NCBI GenBank assembly: GCA_004173235.1
Contig: SEAC01000026.1
Coordinates: 37,143 to 101,142 of the forward strand
Length of the DNA stretch: 64,000 nucleotides
Source: Chitinophagaceae bacterium
Lineage (GTDB): Bacteria > Bacteroidota > Bacteroidia > Chitinophagales > Chitinophagaceae
Direction of reading: 5' to 3'
Made by a program: the position numbers and the translations under genes. Shown one piece after another: positions 34,547 through 44,300 of the stretch. Within the stretch, counting starts at the first letter, position 1, and each line of letters starts with the position of its first letter. A model generated the notes under the pieces. The model had not been told where the DNA came from and did no database searches. It was given only the letters and a program-made list of their open reading frames with translations.

Positions 34547-34843
34547 TCATGAATCATGAACAATCAAATATACTGAACAATAACTTCTACCGCTGTCGGC
34601 GCAAAAAAACCATCGACGCATGCCGATGTTTTTCTCGAGGAGATAGCTGTCGCTTTCCTGCCAGAGGTCGGCACCTTCGGGGTAGCGCTCATCGGGAAAA
34701 CGGGGTTCCGTATTGCCCGGCTTGTGCATCAGCTTGTCCACTTCATTCACGCGGCCCGAGACGGGCCCGCGCATATGCTTCTGTGGGTCGGTGCTGTGCA
34801 GCGTCTCCGGGACGCAGTGTCGCGAGCCCCCTACGGATGGCAT
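34547..34843 (-). CDS. Small protein of the ETLHxTDPQ family, copy 3
   Basis: A 98-residue protein from the ATG at 34843 (another ATG at 34891 would add 16 residues). It carries the family core PETLHSTDPQKHMRGPVSGR followed by VNEVDKLMHK, matching copies 1 and 2 at 28712-28930 and 29104-29304, then a unique tail. It lies beside the nucleotidyltransferase remnant, on the opposite strand to the other two copies and about 5 kb away. Function unknown. Confidence 0.58.
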   Translation of the reverse strand: MPSVGGSRHCVPETLHSTDPQKHMRGPVSGRVNEVDKLMHKPGNTEPRFPDERYPEGADLWQESDSYLLEKNIGMRRWFFCADSGRSYCSVYLIVHDS

Positions 34844-34889
34844 AGTTGCGGGTTTTTGCGCGGAGAGCACGGGTTGTTTGGAGTGGCGC

Positions 34890-35120
34890 ATCCGGCATGA
34901 GGGAACCTGCTCTTCGCTACGGCACCCCCTCGGGGTGCAATGATCTTTTCTTGTCCTTCCTTCCCCCGGGCTTGCGCCCGTGGCCAGTTACAGGGCACCC
35001 TTTCAGGGTGCGAGGGAAAGAGTCCTAGGGTTGAACCTTTTTGTAGCAACCCGCCGGAGGCGGGCAATGTCATTGGCCCCGGGCGCAAGCCCTGGGTTGG
35101 AGGGTTGAATGATTTCTCTT
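34890..35120. repeat. Cluster of short G+C-rich palindromes (REP-like)
   Basis: Several small inverted repeats follow each other: CACCCCCTCGGGGTG near 34923, GCACCCTTTCAGGGTGC near 34997, CCCGCCGGAGGCGGG near 35049, and CCCGGGCTTGCGCCC near 34967 against GGGCGCAAGCCC near 35081. This is typical of dispersed intergenic REP-type elements. No gene is seen in 34844-35685. Confidence 0.65.
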
Positions 35121-35181
35121 GCACCCCAGAGGAGTGTCACTACGTCGAACTGCACTCGACGAGCATCGTGTTTGGAAAAAC

Positions 35182-35219
35182 CGTAAAAACCACATCCCTT
35201 CCCTGCTGTGGTTTTTACG
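35182..35219. repeat. 13-bp perfect inverted repeat (possible bidirectional terminator)
   Basis: CGTAAAAACCACA at 35182-35194 is complementary to TGTGGTTTTTACG at 35207-35219 around a 12-base loop. The stem carries its own A/T-tracts, and on the minus strand it runs into GGTTTTTCC. It may terminate transcription or be a dispersed hairpin. Confidence 0.6.
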
Positions 35220-35261
35220 ATTTCGCTGCCAGTTAATACGGCAATTTCGAATCCTTTTTGC

Positions 35262-35312
35262 CCTTATATTTTAGCAGGGGTGGCCTGGGAATAAAAGCGA
35301 TTCATTTTCAAT
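35262..35312 (+). promoter_or_regulatory. Two-part motif shared with the upstream region of the 63214 gene
   Basis: CCTTATATTTTA at 35262-35273 and ATTCATTTTCAAT at 35300-35312, 26 bases apart. The same pair with one change (CCTTATATTCTA at 63060-63071 and ATTCATTTTCAAT at 63095-63107, 23 bases apart) precedes the gene at 63214. A role in transcription is inferred. From 35400 to 35600 several degenerate copies of a GAAAACGATTCA-type motif follow. Confidence 0.4.
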
Positions 35313-35685
35313 GGGTTTTGATTCCGGTCGCTTTCGCGGTCGCTTTCGCCCGTTGCCGCGATGCCGCGCCCCCTCTTGACAAAGATGGTTTTGCCTGCTA
35401 GTTTTGGATGAGTTCTTTCGAAAACGATTCAAGGCGGCAACTACATTTTCGACGCGGGTTTGAAAAGGGTTCCATGGGTATGCGAAAGTTTGCGTCCGTC
35501 TTTGAAAACGATTCAGCGGCATCCAAAAGTTTATTGTGCCGGCTGAATCCTTTTCAGCAACACCAACAAAAGCAACAGGCCGGCTGAACGCCTTTCAAAG
35601 CAGCGCGAAAATTCCAGGTGCGCGTGCGAAAGCGGTTCGATGGCCGGAGACGGATTTTTTTCATTTTTCACCAAAAACTCCTGCA

Positions 35686-36366
35686 ATGAAAAAAGTAACA
35701 CAGCTCCTGGAGAATCCCTTCAACGATTCCCGCATTACCAACCTGCGCCTCCTGCTGTTTGCGCAGAATGCCCATGAATCTCTTAAAGACCGGCACCCCG
35801 ACCTGGCCGTGCTGGTAGACGGGCACACGAAGCGTTTTGTGAGCAGCCTCGGCGGCATCGACAAAGCCCGCGCCGAAGGCAAGAGCAGCGGCAAGGCCCT
35901 CAACGCTTACAAGGCGCGCCTGCATGCCTTTATGAAGCTGCACACCGACGCCTTCAGCGTGGCGCTCGGCGGCCGCGAGTCGATGGCCTTCCTATCGTTC
36001 TTCCCCGAGGGCCTCTCCGGCTTCACGCGCCTCACGCACACCGAAGCGCCCGCCGCCCTCGACCGCCTGCAAAAGGCGCAAGCCGACTACGGCCGCCAGC
36101 TCCCCGACGCCCTCCGCAACGGCCTCGAACCCCTGCTCGCCGAATGGCAAACCCTCCGCTCCAGCCAGCAGTATTTATTAGAATCCGTCGATGCCAAGCG
36201 CGTAGACCGCAGCGCCGAGCGCCTGGAGCTGGAGCTCGCCTTGCTGAAGGCGGTGCACACCGTGGCCCTGGATCACCTCGGTGCGCCGGAGAAGAGCAGG
36301 AAGTATTTTGAGGTGGGAATGTTGGTGGGGAGGAAGGCGAGGAAGAAGGAGGCGGATGCTGCGTGA
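35686..36366 (+). CDS. DUF6261-like or lineage-specific helical protein
   Basis: A 226-residue cytoplasmic protein, all helical by composition (NLRLLLFAQNAHESLKDRHP, GLSGFTRLTHTEAPAALDRL, LEPLLAEWQTLRSSQQYLLE). No catalytic motif is seen. It may belong to the DUF6261-type proteins common in Bacteroidota, but the match is by general appearance only. The ATG at 35686 is favoured because an upstream in-frame start at 35536 would add Lys/Arg-rich repeat sequence. It ends at a strong terminator shared with the convergent hamB. Confidence 0.6.
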   Translation: MKKVTQLLENPFNDSRITNLRLLLFAQNAHESLKDRHPDLAVLVDGHTKRFVSSLGGIDKARAEGKSSGKALNAYKARLHAFMKLHTDAFSVALGGRESMAFLSFFPEGLSGFTRLTHTEAPAALDRLQKAQADYGRQLPDALRNGLEPLLAEWQTLRSSQQYLLESVDAKRVDRSAERLELELALLKAVHTVALDHLGAPEKSRKYFEVGMLVGRKARKKEADAA

Positions 36367-36377
36367 TGGAAAAAATG

Positions 36378-36404
36378 AAGACCCGCCGGTGGCGGGTCTT
36401 TTAT
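36378..36404. terminator. Bidirectional terminator between the 35686 gene and hamB
   Basis: AAGACCCGCC at 36378-36387 pairs with GGCGGGTCTT at 36391-36400 around GGT, with a following TTATT on the + strand and an A-rich lead that gives a T-rich tail on the minus strand. It overlaps the hamB stop at 36401. Confidence 0.8.
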
Positions 36405-39400
36405 TCTCGTTGACTTTCAAATTGTTGATGGCATTCCACCCGCGTAATCTGGGACAGTTTTAGCTTCAAAAACAATTTCTCTGGAATATCGAATCCCTCT
36501 CGGATACAAGTAGCTAGATACTTTAACTCGTTAGGCAACTCTTTAGGATCCTTTGCTTCTTCAATAAATATCTCTCGGCAAATCAAAGCGATCAAACCAA
36601 ATGCAAAGCTCAGATCTGGTATCAATCGCAAAACAAATGTTCTAGCATTATTGAGGTACTGATCACTACGTCCCGGCAGCATGTTGTCGATATACTCCAT
36701 ATTATACCCGGAGATATACACTAATACAAGCGTCTCAAGCGCCTGAATCTTTGCATGTAGATCAAGAGGGGATGTGCTGCTGGAACCCAAAGCTTTCTTT
36801 AGATAGCTTCTCGTAGACATCTTTGGAAACAAGCTATCGATTAGTGCAGGATCTCGTTTAAGAAAGTTGAATAACCATTTTACAAAATCAGAAACAGTAA
36901 ATAATTCTATTTTTCCTAACAGCTCTTCTCTGATCGCGTAACCCATTCTTGTGATAAATGATTCATCTAGGCCAGTTTTGAATGAAACTTGTTCGACCCA
37001 CTGTGTTCCACTGTCTGCGCTTAAAGAGTTTCTTCGATCGATTAATCGAGTTACGCTTGCTTCGAAACTAGCCTCTCGTCCTTCCCTTGATGCCTTGAAC
37101 GCAGCAAAAGATTTACCGAATAATTTTTTCATCTCGCCCTGCGCAAATCTCTCAGGCTTGAAACGCAATAAGAAATTTCGCTCATTCGTTCCTATGTTCG
37201 AGCCCAAGTCTTGTAATGAGTCTAACAGGTGCTGAAGCGGATCTTCAATAATCAAACATTGATCGTTCTTCGAAAAGACATTGTTTTTCAACTCCCACCA
37301 TTTTGATGAAATCGAATTTTCTTTAACAGTGATGATATCGCCAGGTACAACGATTACGATTCCTTGGGCATTGAGTCCGGCCCGTCCTGCACGACCAGCA
37401 GCATTCAGTATCTCATACGGCATCATTGATTCCCTAAAGCCGCTGTGTTCATCGTATCGATCATCACCTGCGAGAATAACTACTTCTGCAGGCAGATTAA
37501 TTCCTTGGGCCAAGGTTGCAGTAGCTACAACAACAGACACGCCATCTTTTCGCTTGAACAATGATTCATTAAGCCTACGTTCCATAGGTAGAAGCTTGCC
37601 ATGGTGCATCGCTACATTTCCATTGTTTGCATAGTAGGAATACTTTAGATCACCGAGTTCAGCTTGCAAACTTCTCAGTGTCGCCCTATTTCTGACTTCA
37701 AAGTCTGCCACAACTTGCTTATTTTCTCCTAGGCTCTTAACAATTTGATCTGCTGTTGATTTAGTTACGGTGGGGTTATCAACAAATACTAGGGTTTTCA
37801 TCCCGAGTTGAGCAAAATACGATGCCAACTCTGCTGAGACTTGATACCTATTTGATGTTAACTCCCAAGCCTTGTTGGTCCCTAAGGCTACTTTCTTATT
37901 TAATAACTGTGTTCCGAAATAATCACGTGTACTTGATGAATCCCAGATGTTCTTCAAACTAAAATAGGCGAATGGAGTCGCCAACAAACTCTCTTTAGTT
38001 TTCTTTGAGGGTGCTTTTAATGTAGACTGTTTTCTATCCGATTTCAGTTGAGCTGACAATTTCTCAATTTCACCTTCCTGGAAGATTAGACAACTATGGA
38101 TTTGTCGAGTTGGTTTCCAAGATGAGTCAAAAAGCACACACGAACGCTGTGTAAGTTCTTCTATCCACTTAGCAACATCTTGGCCATTCTCCACCATTGC
38201 TGAGATCAAGAAAAAATCTGCCTCTGAAACATACTCTAACAAAGACAAAAGACAAAACATTGCGTCGATGTTTCGGGCGCTAGGATTTTGTTTTGACCCA
38301 TGGATCAAGTGAAACTCGTCGAATACAACGAGGCCAACCGAAGCGAATCGCGAAGGATGTATTGCTAATAATGACAAACATCTTTCAGGAGTCATTACTG
38401 ATATTCTGGCTGCCCCTTGGTCGACTTCTGTAAACTCTGAATCGATAGCGATACCATCAATCAAAAAAGATTCATCAAACAACCGAATCAAGTTTGACTT
38501 TACTTGATCTTCAAGAGCATGGGTCGGAACTATATATACAACAGATCGGCCTGATAGGTATGCAGAGGCAATCTTTAGCTCCGATAGTGTTGACTTACCC
38601 GCCCCTGTGGGAAATGTTAAGACAGATGACACGCCAGGATTTAGCAAGCCTCTCTTAATAGCACTGAAATGATTATCCCACAAATACGGCCTCTCTGTTG
38701 CTAACTTACTTAATATTTCAAACCAGATGATCCCATCAACTCCTGCAGGTGGGGGGATATTGATAACCCCTCTATCTAACAAGTCTGACTCTAGCACTTG
38801 AAGCAATCTAGCTAAGTGAAAAGGTCCTGCTAAAGTGCTTAGAATTTCATCGCTGACTTCAAATAGTGACAAATCAATTACTTCTTGGAAATAGCTATGC
38901 GGTTCAACGATTACCTTCCCGAGTAGCCTTGAAGCCATTTGCTGTATTCCCAGTGCTACTTTTTGCCAAAGAATATCTAATGCACTTTCAAAGTAATTAC
39001 CTTGGCTTGATTGCACAGGAACTGTAGAGTCGGATATCTCTTTCAAGCCTCCTACTGACAAAAGGTTTATAAAAGAGCATAGTGTTCGTTCAATTTCGCT
39101 CCCATTGTTTCTTAATTTCAAATTGTTAGAAACCTCTGCAGCATCGGCAGGGCTATTCCCAATCAAAAACAGCAGAATTGCAGAAATGCCAGACGAAATA
39201 CCTTCTGCAGAAAAATCGCAATGATATTCGTCAAGTTGTGACTGAACGGCCTCAATCTTCAACAACAGATAGTGCGCTGTTGCGCTCACAAAAGCAACCG
39301 ACTCTTTGTTCTCAATATTTTCAGCAACGAGTGCGATCGTCTCCAAATTGTTCGCAAGAGCCCGTAAATTGTTAACTCGACCCTTAAAGTCTGGCGTATC

Positions 39401-39538
39401 AATGTTTGAAACAGATTGTAGTCGAAGCGAAACTATTTCAGCAAAAATCCGCGTAAGCTCTTGAGGCAAACGCTCCATATCAATATTACCTATTTGTGGA
39501 GCGCTACGAATGACCCGTTCTGTTATCGAGTTATACAT
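36401..39538 (-). CDS. hamB: Hachiman-type helicase HamB
   Basis: A 1045-residue superfamily 2 DEAD/DEAH-like helicase. A helical N-terminal region of about 250 residues precedes the motor: motif I LTFPTGAGKST (Lys315), motif II VVFDEFHLIHG (407-410), the SAM-like motif III ISAMVE, and the motif VI-type AAGRAGRAGL. In Hachiman systems HamB scans DNA and releases the HamA nuclease when it finds damaged or phage DNA. Size and gene order (hamA first, then hamB, overlapping 8 bp) match. It stands in an A+T-rich block and ends in a terminator shared with the gene at 35686. Confidence 0.85.
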   Translation of the reverse strand: MYNSITERVIRSAPQIGNIDMERLPQELTRIFAEIVSLRLQSVSNIDTPDFKGRVNNLRALANNLETIALVAENIENKESVAFVSATAHYLLLKIEAVQSQLDEYHCDFSAEGISSGISAILLFLIGNSPADAAEVSNNLKLRNNGSEIERTLCSFINLLSVGGLKEISDSTVPVQSSQGNYFESALDILWQKVALGIQQMASRLLGKVIVEPHSYFQEVIDLSLFEVSDEILSTLAGPFHLARLLQVLESDLLDRGVINIPPPAGVDGIIWFEILSKLATERPYLWDNHFSAIKRGLLNPGVSSVLTFPTGAGKSTLSELKIASAYLSGRSVVYIVPTHALEDQVKSNLIRLFDESFLIDGIAIDSEFTEVDQGAARISVMTPERCLSLLAIHPSRFASVGLVVFDEFHLIHGSKQNPSARNIDAMFCLLSLLEYVSEADFFLISAMVENGQDVAKWIEELTQRSCVLFDSSWKPTRQIHSCLIFQEGEIEKLSAQLKSDRKQSTLKAPSKKTKESLLATPFAYFSLKNIWDSSSTRDYFGTQLLNKKVALGTNKAWELTSNRYQVSAELASYFAQLGMKTLVFVDNPTVTKSTADQIVKSLGENKQVVADFEVRNRATLRSLQAELGDLKYSYYANNGNVAMHHGKLLPMERRLNESLFKRKDGVSVVVATATLAQGINLPAEVVILAGDDRYDEHSGFRESMMPYEILNAAGRAGRAGLNAQGIVIVVPGDIITVKENSISSKWWELKNNVFSKNDQCLIIEDPLQHLLDSLQDLGSNIGTNERNFLLRFKPERFAQGEMKKLFGKSFAAFKASREGREASFEASVTRLIDRRNSLSADSGTQWVEQVSFKTGLDESFITRMGYAIREELLGKIELFTVSDFVKWLFNFLKRDPALIDSLFPKMSTRSYLKKALGSSSTSPLDLHAKIQALETLVLVYISGYNMEYIDNMLPGRSDQYLNNARTFVLRLIPDLSFAFGLIALICREIFIEEAKDPKELPNELKYLATCIREGFDIPEKLFLKLKLSQITRVECHQQFESQRE

Positions 39539-40322
39539 CGGATTTACCTTTCATGGTTTCAAGATTAGAAACAACTTTTGCGCAGAACTCCTTCATCCAG
39601 GCACGGATATCCTCCTTGAAGAGGGTTGCACTAGATCTTCTACTGCAATCTCCAGGTATACAATTGTCATAATCATCAAATAGTTTAATTCTTGCCCTAC
39701 GATCAACGTAGCGTTTATCTCTGTTAACACCCACTCTATACGTTCTCAACTCCTCTTTGAAAATGTCATTATATATTGAATCTAATCCTTCAGGAGTTAG
39801 TTTCCCGGCTAAAAGAGCGGTCACGCGTCCTACTATTTTATTGTCGTATGTACCTTTCTCATACTGTTTGAATTCTGGCCATACTTGACTTTGAATTTTT
39901 TGACGCGGATGTTTTGTGCATTTATCTTCTGTGATAATAATGTTTGTAATTCGGCCGGTTTCATCCATGAGTATTGCTAATCCATCTATCCCATGTTGAG
40001 CAGGAGCATCTTGAGGCTGCTGTGCTTTTATTCCTGCATGTGCATATTGACTATTTAAAGCTGTCCAAGAAATGATCTGAAAAATCCAACCATCTCTCTT
40101 CTCATCATCTGCACTGGATAGAGTTTGTATTGCCATCCCTATCGCTCTGTTTGGAGCTTTTGGAGCATTAGCAGCCTTGGACAACAAAATATTTGCGATG
40201 TGCAGATGAAATCCCAACACGACCTGAGCGACATAGTTTGCCAGCAATTCTTCATCAAGAATTACGATTTCATAATCATTGAACAATGGACTACCGTCAA
40301 AATGAGAAATAGAGATTGGCAT
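39531..40322 (-). CDS. hamA: Hachiman-type nuclease HamA (DUF1837)
   Basis: A 263-residue protein of the DUF1837/HamA type. The catalytic PD-(D/E)xK-like core is GIDGLAILMDETGRIT with Asp113, followed by IIITEDKCTKHP with Glu132 and Lys134. In known Hachiman systems HamA is a DNA nuclease that is held inactive by the HamB helicase, and activation clears cell DNA (abortive infection). It precedes hamB with an 8-bp overlap, so it is coupled. The 157 bp upstream hold no gene. The identification rests on the nuclease pattern and the helicase partner. Confidence 0.8.
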   Translation of the reverse strand: MPISISHFDGSPLFNDYEIVILDEELLANYVAQVVLGFHLHIANILLSKAANAPKAPNRAIGMAIQTLSSADDEKRDGWIFQIISWTALNSQYAHAGIKAQQPQDAPAQHGIDGLAILMDETGRITNIIITEDKCTKHPRQKIQSQVWPEFKQYEKGTYDNKIVGRVTALLAGKLTPEGLDSIYNDIFKEELRTYRVGVNRDKRYVDRRARIKLFDDYDNCIPGDCSRRSSATLFKEDIRAWMKEFCAKVVSNLETMKGKSDV

Positions 40323-40489
40323 TTATTTATTAGCTATGCCTTTTACATCAAAAATTTACAGACCGATATACCACACTTTTTTGTAACGAAGAATAATTGA
40401 TTTAGGCAATGGTTGCAAAGTATAAAATTTGTTCGTAAAAACACTACCGAGTAGTCACGTTTACTTCGATAATTGACTATTACAGGACA

Positions 40490-40700
40490 CTCCCTTTATT
40501 TGAGATCCTTCTCCTCCCCAACTCCTTCGCCTTCCGTTGATGATCCTCCATACTAGTCTTTTCAGGTCGCTGTATCTCTGGCGAAAGCGATCCCTCATCC
40601 GCCCTTGAGAGGATCTGCACATTCGGTTCTTCCCCCGATGTGATCAGCCTCCGCAACAAACTACTTGCATCCCATCCCCGCTTCACGATCAGGTGCACCA
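40490..40700 (-). pseudogene. Displaced duplicate of the dnaE2 3' end
   Basis: In one minus-strand frame this stretch reads IVKRGWDASSLLRRLITS, then LSRADEG and TSMEDHQRKA, which is the C-terminus of the dnaE2 product (41317-44778). The best-kept part, about 70 bp ending at 40700, matches 41464-41530 almost base for base. Homology ends at GTGCACCA (40693-40700). It lacks everything upstream, so it cannot be a gene. Between the two copies lies the DUF433/DUF5615 module. Confidence 0.85.
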
Positions 40701-40750
40701 GCGAGCAAGCCTATGACTCGCTCCAGGGATATAAATTGTATCTTTAATTC

Positions 40751-40978
40751 ATGAAGGAATTGGCTTCTTTGATCAGCATTAACCCCGAAGTGCGCTTTGG
40801 CAAACCTTGCATAGCTGGCACCCGCATTGCCGTGGGTGATATCCTCGGCTGGCTGGCTTCCGGTATGAGCCCAGAGCAAATCCTGGAAGACTACCCAGCG
40901 CTGCGCTCCGAGCACCTTCAGGCCGCTCTTCGTTTCGCTGCAGACCGGGAAACTATGATTCGAATTATCGCCGCATGA
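40751..40978 (+). CDS. DUF433 antitoxin
   Basis: A 75-residue DUF433 protein with a helix-turn-helix pattern: VRFGKPCIAGTRIAVGDILG, then GMSPEQILEDYPALRSEHLQ and AALRFAADRE. DUF433 proteins are the DNA-binding antitoxins of VapBC-like modules. It overlaps the toxin by 4 bp (ATGA). No promoter was picked out. Confidence 0.88.
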   Translation: MKELASLISINPEVRFGKPCIAGTRIAVGDILGWLASGMSPEQILEDYPALRSEHLQAALRFAADRETMIRIIAA

Positions 40979-41313
40979 AGGGCTTGTTACTGGATGCCAA
41001 CCTATCGTGGCGCCTGGCAAAACCATTGGCTGCCGCTTTTGGCTCCTGTGTTCATGTTGACTCGGTGGGCCTTACCAACACTCCAACCGATACAGCCATC
41101 TGGGAGTATGCTAAACGAGAAGGTCTCATAATCGTTACTAACGACGACGACTTTTCGGACTTTGCCCGGATCAAGGGCTTTCCCCCCAAAGTGGTCTTAC
41201 TACGCACAGGAAACCAAAGCAACAATTACCTGCTCGACATACTGCTGAAACACAAAGCAGACATCCTTTCGCTGGAGGGCTCTTCTGAAGCCGGGTTACT
41301 GGAAATCCTTTGA
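40975..41313 (+). CDS. DUF5615 PIN-like toxin
   Basis: A 112-residue PIN-like (Mut7-C-type) protein of the DUF5615 family, beginning GLLLDANLSWRLAKPLAAAF with Asp6. The VTNDDDFSDFARIKGFPPKV stretch supplies the further acidic residues expected in a PIN-like nuclease, and the RTGNQSNN segment is typical. Family members are RNases in toxin-antitoxin modules. The gene is coupled to DUF433 and ends 3 bp before the dnaE2 stop codon on the opposite strand. Confidence 0.87.
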   Translation: MKGLLLDANLSWRLAKPLAAAFGSCVHVDSVGLTNTPTDTAIWEYAKREGLIIVTNDDDFSDFARIKGFPPKVVLLRTGNQSNNYLLDILLKHKADILSLEGSSEAGLLEIL

Positions 41314-41316
41314 TTT

Positions 41317-44300
41317 CTACTTAAAATCCCTACTCTTCCCAAACCCCTCCCGCTCCTTCCGCTGATCTTCCATACTCGTCTTCCCCTCATCCGCACGCGA
41401 CAGTGTCGATATATGTGGGATCTGCTCTCCCCTTCCCCTAGGGAAGGGGTCGGGGGATGGGTCACTGGATGTGATCAGCCTCCGCAACAAGCTACTCGCA
41501 TCCCACCCCCGCTTCACAATCACGTGCACCACGATGCCTTCGCGCTGCACCGTGCCATCGGCGAGGAACAAGCGGGCACCCACGATCTTGCGGTGGTACT
41601 GCGCCACCACCTGCGGAAAGAGCACCAGGTTGGCGGTGCCGGTTTCGTCTTCGATGGTCATGAACCACACGCCCTTGGCGGTGCCGGGGCGCTGGCGCAC
41701 CAGCACGAGGCCCGCGATGCGCACGGGCGCGCCATGCGGGATGTTGAGCAGGTCGGCGGCACGCACGCAGCCGCCCTTATCGAGGTGCGGCCGCAAAAAC
41801 TGCAGCGGGTGCGCCTTCAGCGAAAGCCCCAGCGCGCCATAGTCCTGCACCACCTGCTCCGATTCGAGCAGCAAGGGCAACTGCACCGCCTCGCCCACGC
41901 CGTCGGGGGCGGGCTGCCCCTCAAACAGCACCTGCGGTCGATCCTTCGTGCTCACCTCCCACAGTGCCTGCCGCCGGTCGAGGCCGAGCGAGCGGAAGGC
42001 ATCGGCATCGGCTAGCCGCTCCAGCGCCGCATCGCTCAGCCCCGCATCGCGCAGGGCATTGATGCTGCGGTAGCCAGAGCCGCGGTGCTTCAACAGCAGT
42101 TCGGCGTCGGAGAGGCGGAGGCCGGAGATCTGGCGGAGGCCGAGGCGCAAGCCCCGCCTGTCCCCTTCGGCTGCGCTCAGGGTGACACTGCCGCCCCCTG
42201 TCCCTTCGGCTGCGCTCAGGGTGACACTGCTGCCCCGCCTGTCCCCTTCGGCTGCGCTCAGGGTGACACTGCCGCCCCGCCTGTCCCCTTCGGCTGCGCT
42301 CAGGGTGACAGGCGGGCATTCCGCTGTTTCCTTCGACAAGCTCAGGATGCCACTGCTGCCCCCTGTCATGGTGAGCGCAGCCGAACCAGACAGGGGCTCC
42401 AGGGTATAATCCCAGGAAGAATAATTCGCATCCACCGGCAGCATCCCCACCCCATGATTCTTCGCATCCTGCACCAGCTGCGCCGGCTGGTAAAAACCCA
42501 TGGGCTGCGAGTTGAGGATGGCGGCGGCAAACACGTCGGGGTAGTAGCACTTGAGCCAGCAGCTTACCCACACCAGCAGGGCAAACGAAGCCGCATGGCT
42601 CTCGGGGAAGCCGTAGGAGCCGAAGCCCTCCAGCTGCTTGAACACCTTCTCGGCATAGTCCTGCGTGTAGCCGCGCGCCACCATCCCGTTCACCAGCTTG
42701 TCGCGCCACTCGCTCACCACCCCCTTGAACTTGAACGTGGCCATCGAGCGCCGCAGGCCGTCCGCCTCCGCCGCCGAAAAGCCCGCCGCCGCAATGGCGA
42801 TCTTCATCGCCTGCTCCTGGAAGAGCGGCACGCCGAGCGTGCGCTGCAAAATTTCTTCGAGTTCTTTGGTTGGATAGGTGATGGGCTCCTCACCATTTCT
42901 TCTTTTCAAATACGGATGCACCATGTCGCCTTGTATGGGCCCGGGCCGCACGATGGCCACCTCGATCACGAGGTCGTAAAACTTCCGCGGCCGAAGGCGG
43001 GGCAGCATACTTTGCTGCGCGCGGCTCTCGATCTGGAACACGCCGATGGTGTCGGCCTTGCAGATCATGTCGTACACCATAGCGTCCTCATTTTGCGGAA
43101 TAGTGGCCAGCGTCTTTCTGATGCCGTAGTGTTGTTCCAAAAGATCGAAGGCCTTGCGGATGCAGGTGAGCATGCCCAGCGCCAGCACATCGATCTTCAA
43201 GAAGCCAAGCGTCTCGATGTCGTCTTTGTTCCACTCGATGCAGGTGCGCCCCGGCATCCGCGCGTTGAGCACGGGGCACAGCTCCGTGAGTTTGCCGCGC
43301 GTGATCACAAAGCCGCCCGTGTGCTGCCCCAGTTGCCGCGGGAAGCCGATGTACTGCCCCGTAAGCTCGAGCACTTTCTTCAACCAGGGCTCGTTCGGAT
43401 CCATGCCGGTTTCGCGCACCGACTCCTCGTTGATGGGATCGTCGCCGTAGTGGTGCGAGAGCACGCCGGCGAGCTTGCCCACGGCATCGAGCGAAAGCCC
43501 CATGGCCTTGCCCACGTCGCGGATGGCGCCGCGGCCGTGCACCTGCGTTACGGTGGCCACGATGGCGGCGCGGTCGCGGCCATACTTATCGTAGATATAC
43601 TGGATCACTTCCTCGCGGCGCTCGTGCTCGAAGTCCACGTCGATGTCGGGCGGCTCGGAGCGCGCGGCCGATATGAAGCGCTCGAAGAGGAGGTCGAACT
43701 TATCGGGATTCACCGACGTGATGCCAAGGCAGAAGCACACGGTGCTGTTGGCCGCCGACCCGCGCCCCTGGCAAAGGATGCCGCGGCTGCGCGCAAAGCG
43801 CACGATGTCGTATACGGTAAGAAAGTACGGCGCGTAATTCACGTCCGCGATGAATTTGAGCTCGTAGCGGATGGCGTTCTTTGTTTTTTCCGAGATGCCT
43901 TCGGGGAACATTTCTTCGGCGCCCTTCCACGCGAGGTGCTCCAGTTCCTGCTGTGGCGTGCGTCCTTCGGAGGTGATCTCCTCGGGGTATTCGTATTTGA
44001 GTTCGTCCAGTGAAAACGTACACGCCTTTGCTAACGTTTCGGTGCATGCCAAGGCGTCGGGGTATTGCTGAAAGAGGCGCTTCATTTCGGATGCCGGCTT
44101 GAGGTAGCGCTCGGCGTTGGGCAGCAACCGGTAACCCGCCGTTTGGATGGTGCATTTTTCGCGGATGCAGGTGAGCACGTCCTGCAGCTGCCGCCGCTCG
44201 GGCGCGTGGTAGTGCACGTCGTTGGTGGCCACGAGCGGCACGCCGCAACTTTTAGATAGCTGCGCTAGGCGGTGCAGCTGCTTTGCATCGTCGCCGTTGT

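Noticed and set aside
42085..44013. A 642-codon open frame antisense to dnaE2
   Set aside because: G+C-rich mirror frame rich in His, Arg and Leu with no domain. dnaE2 on the other strand is clear.
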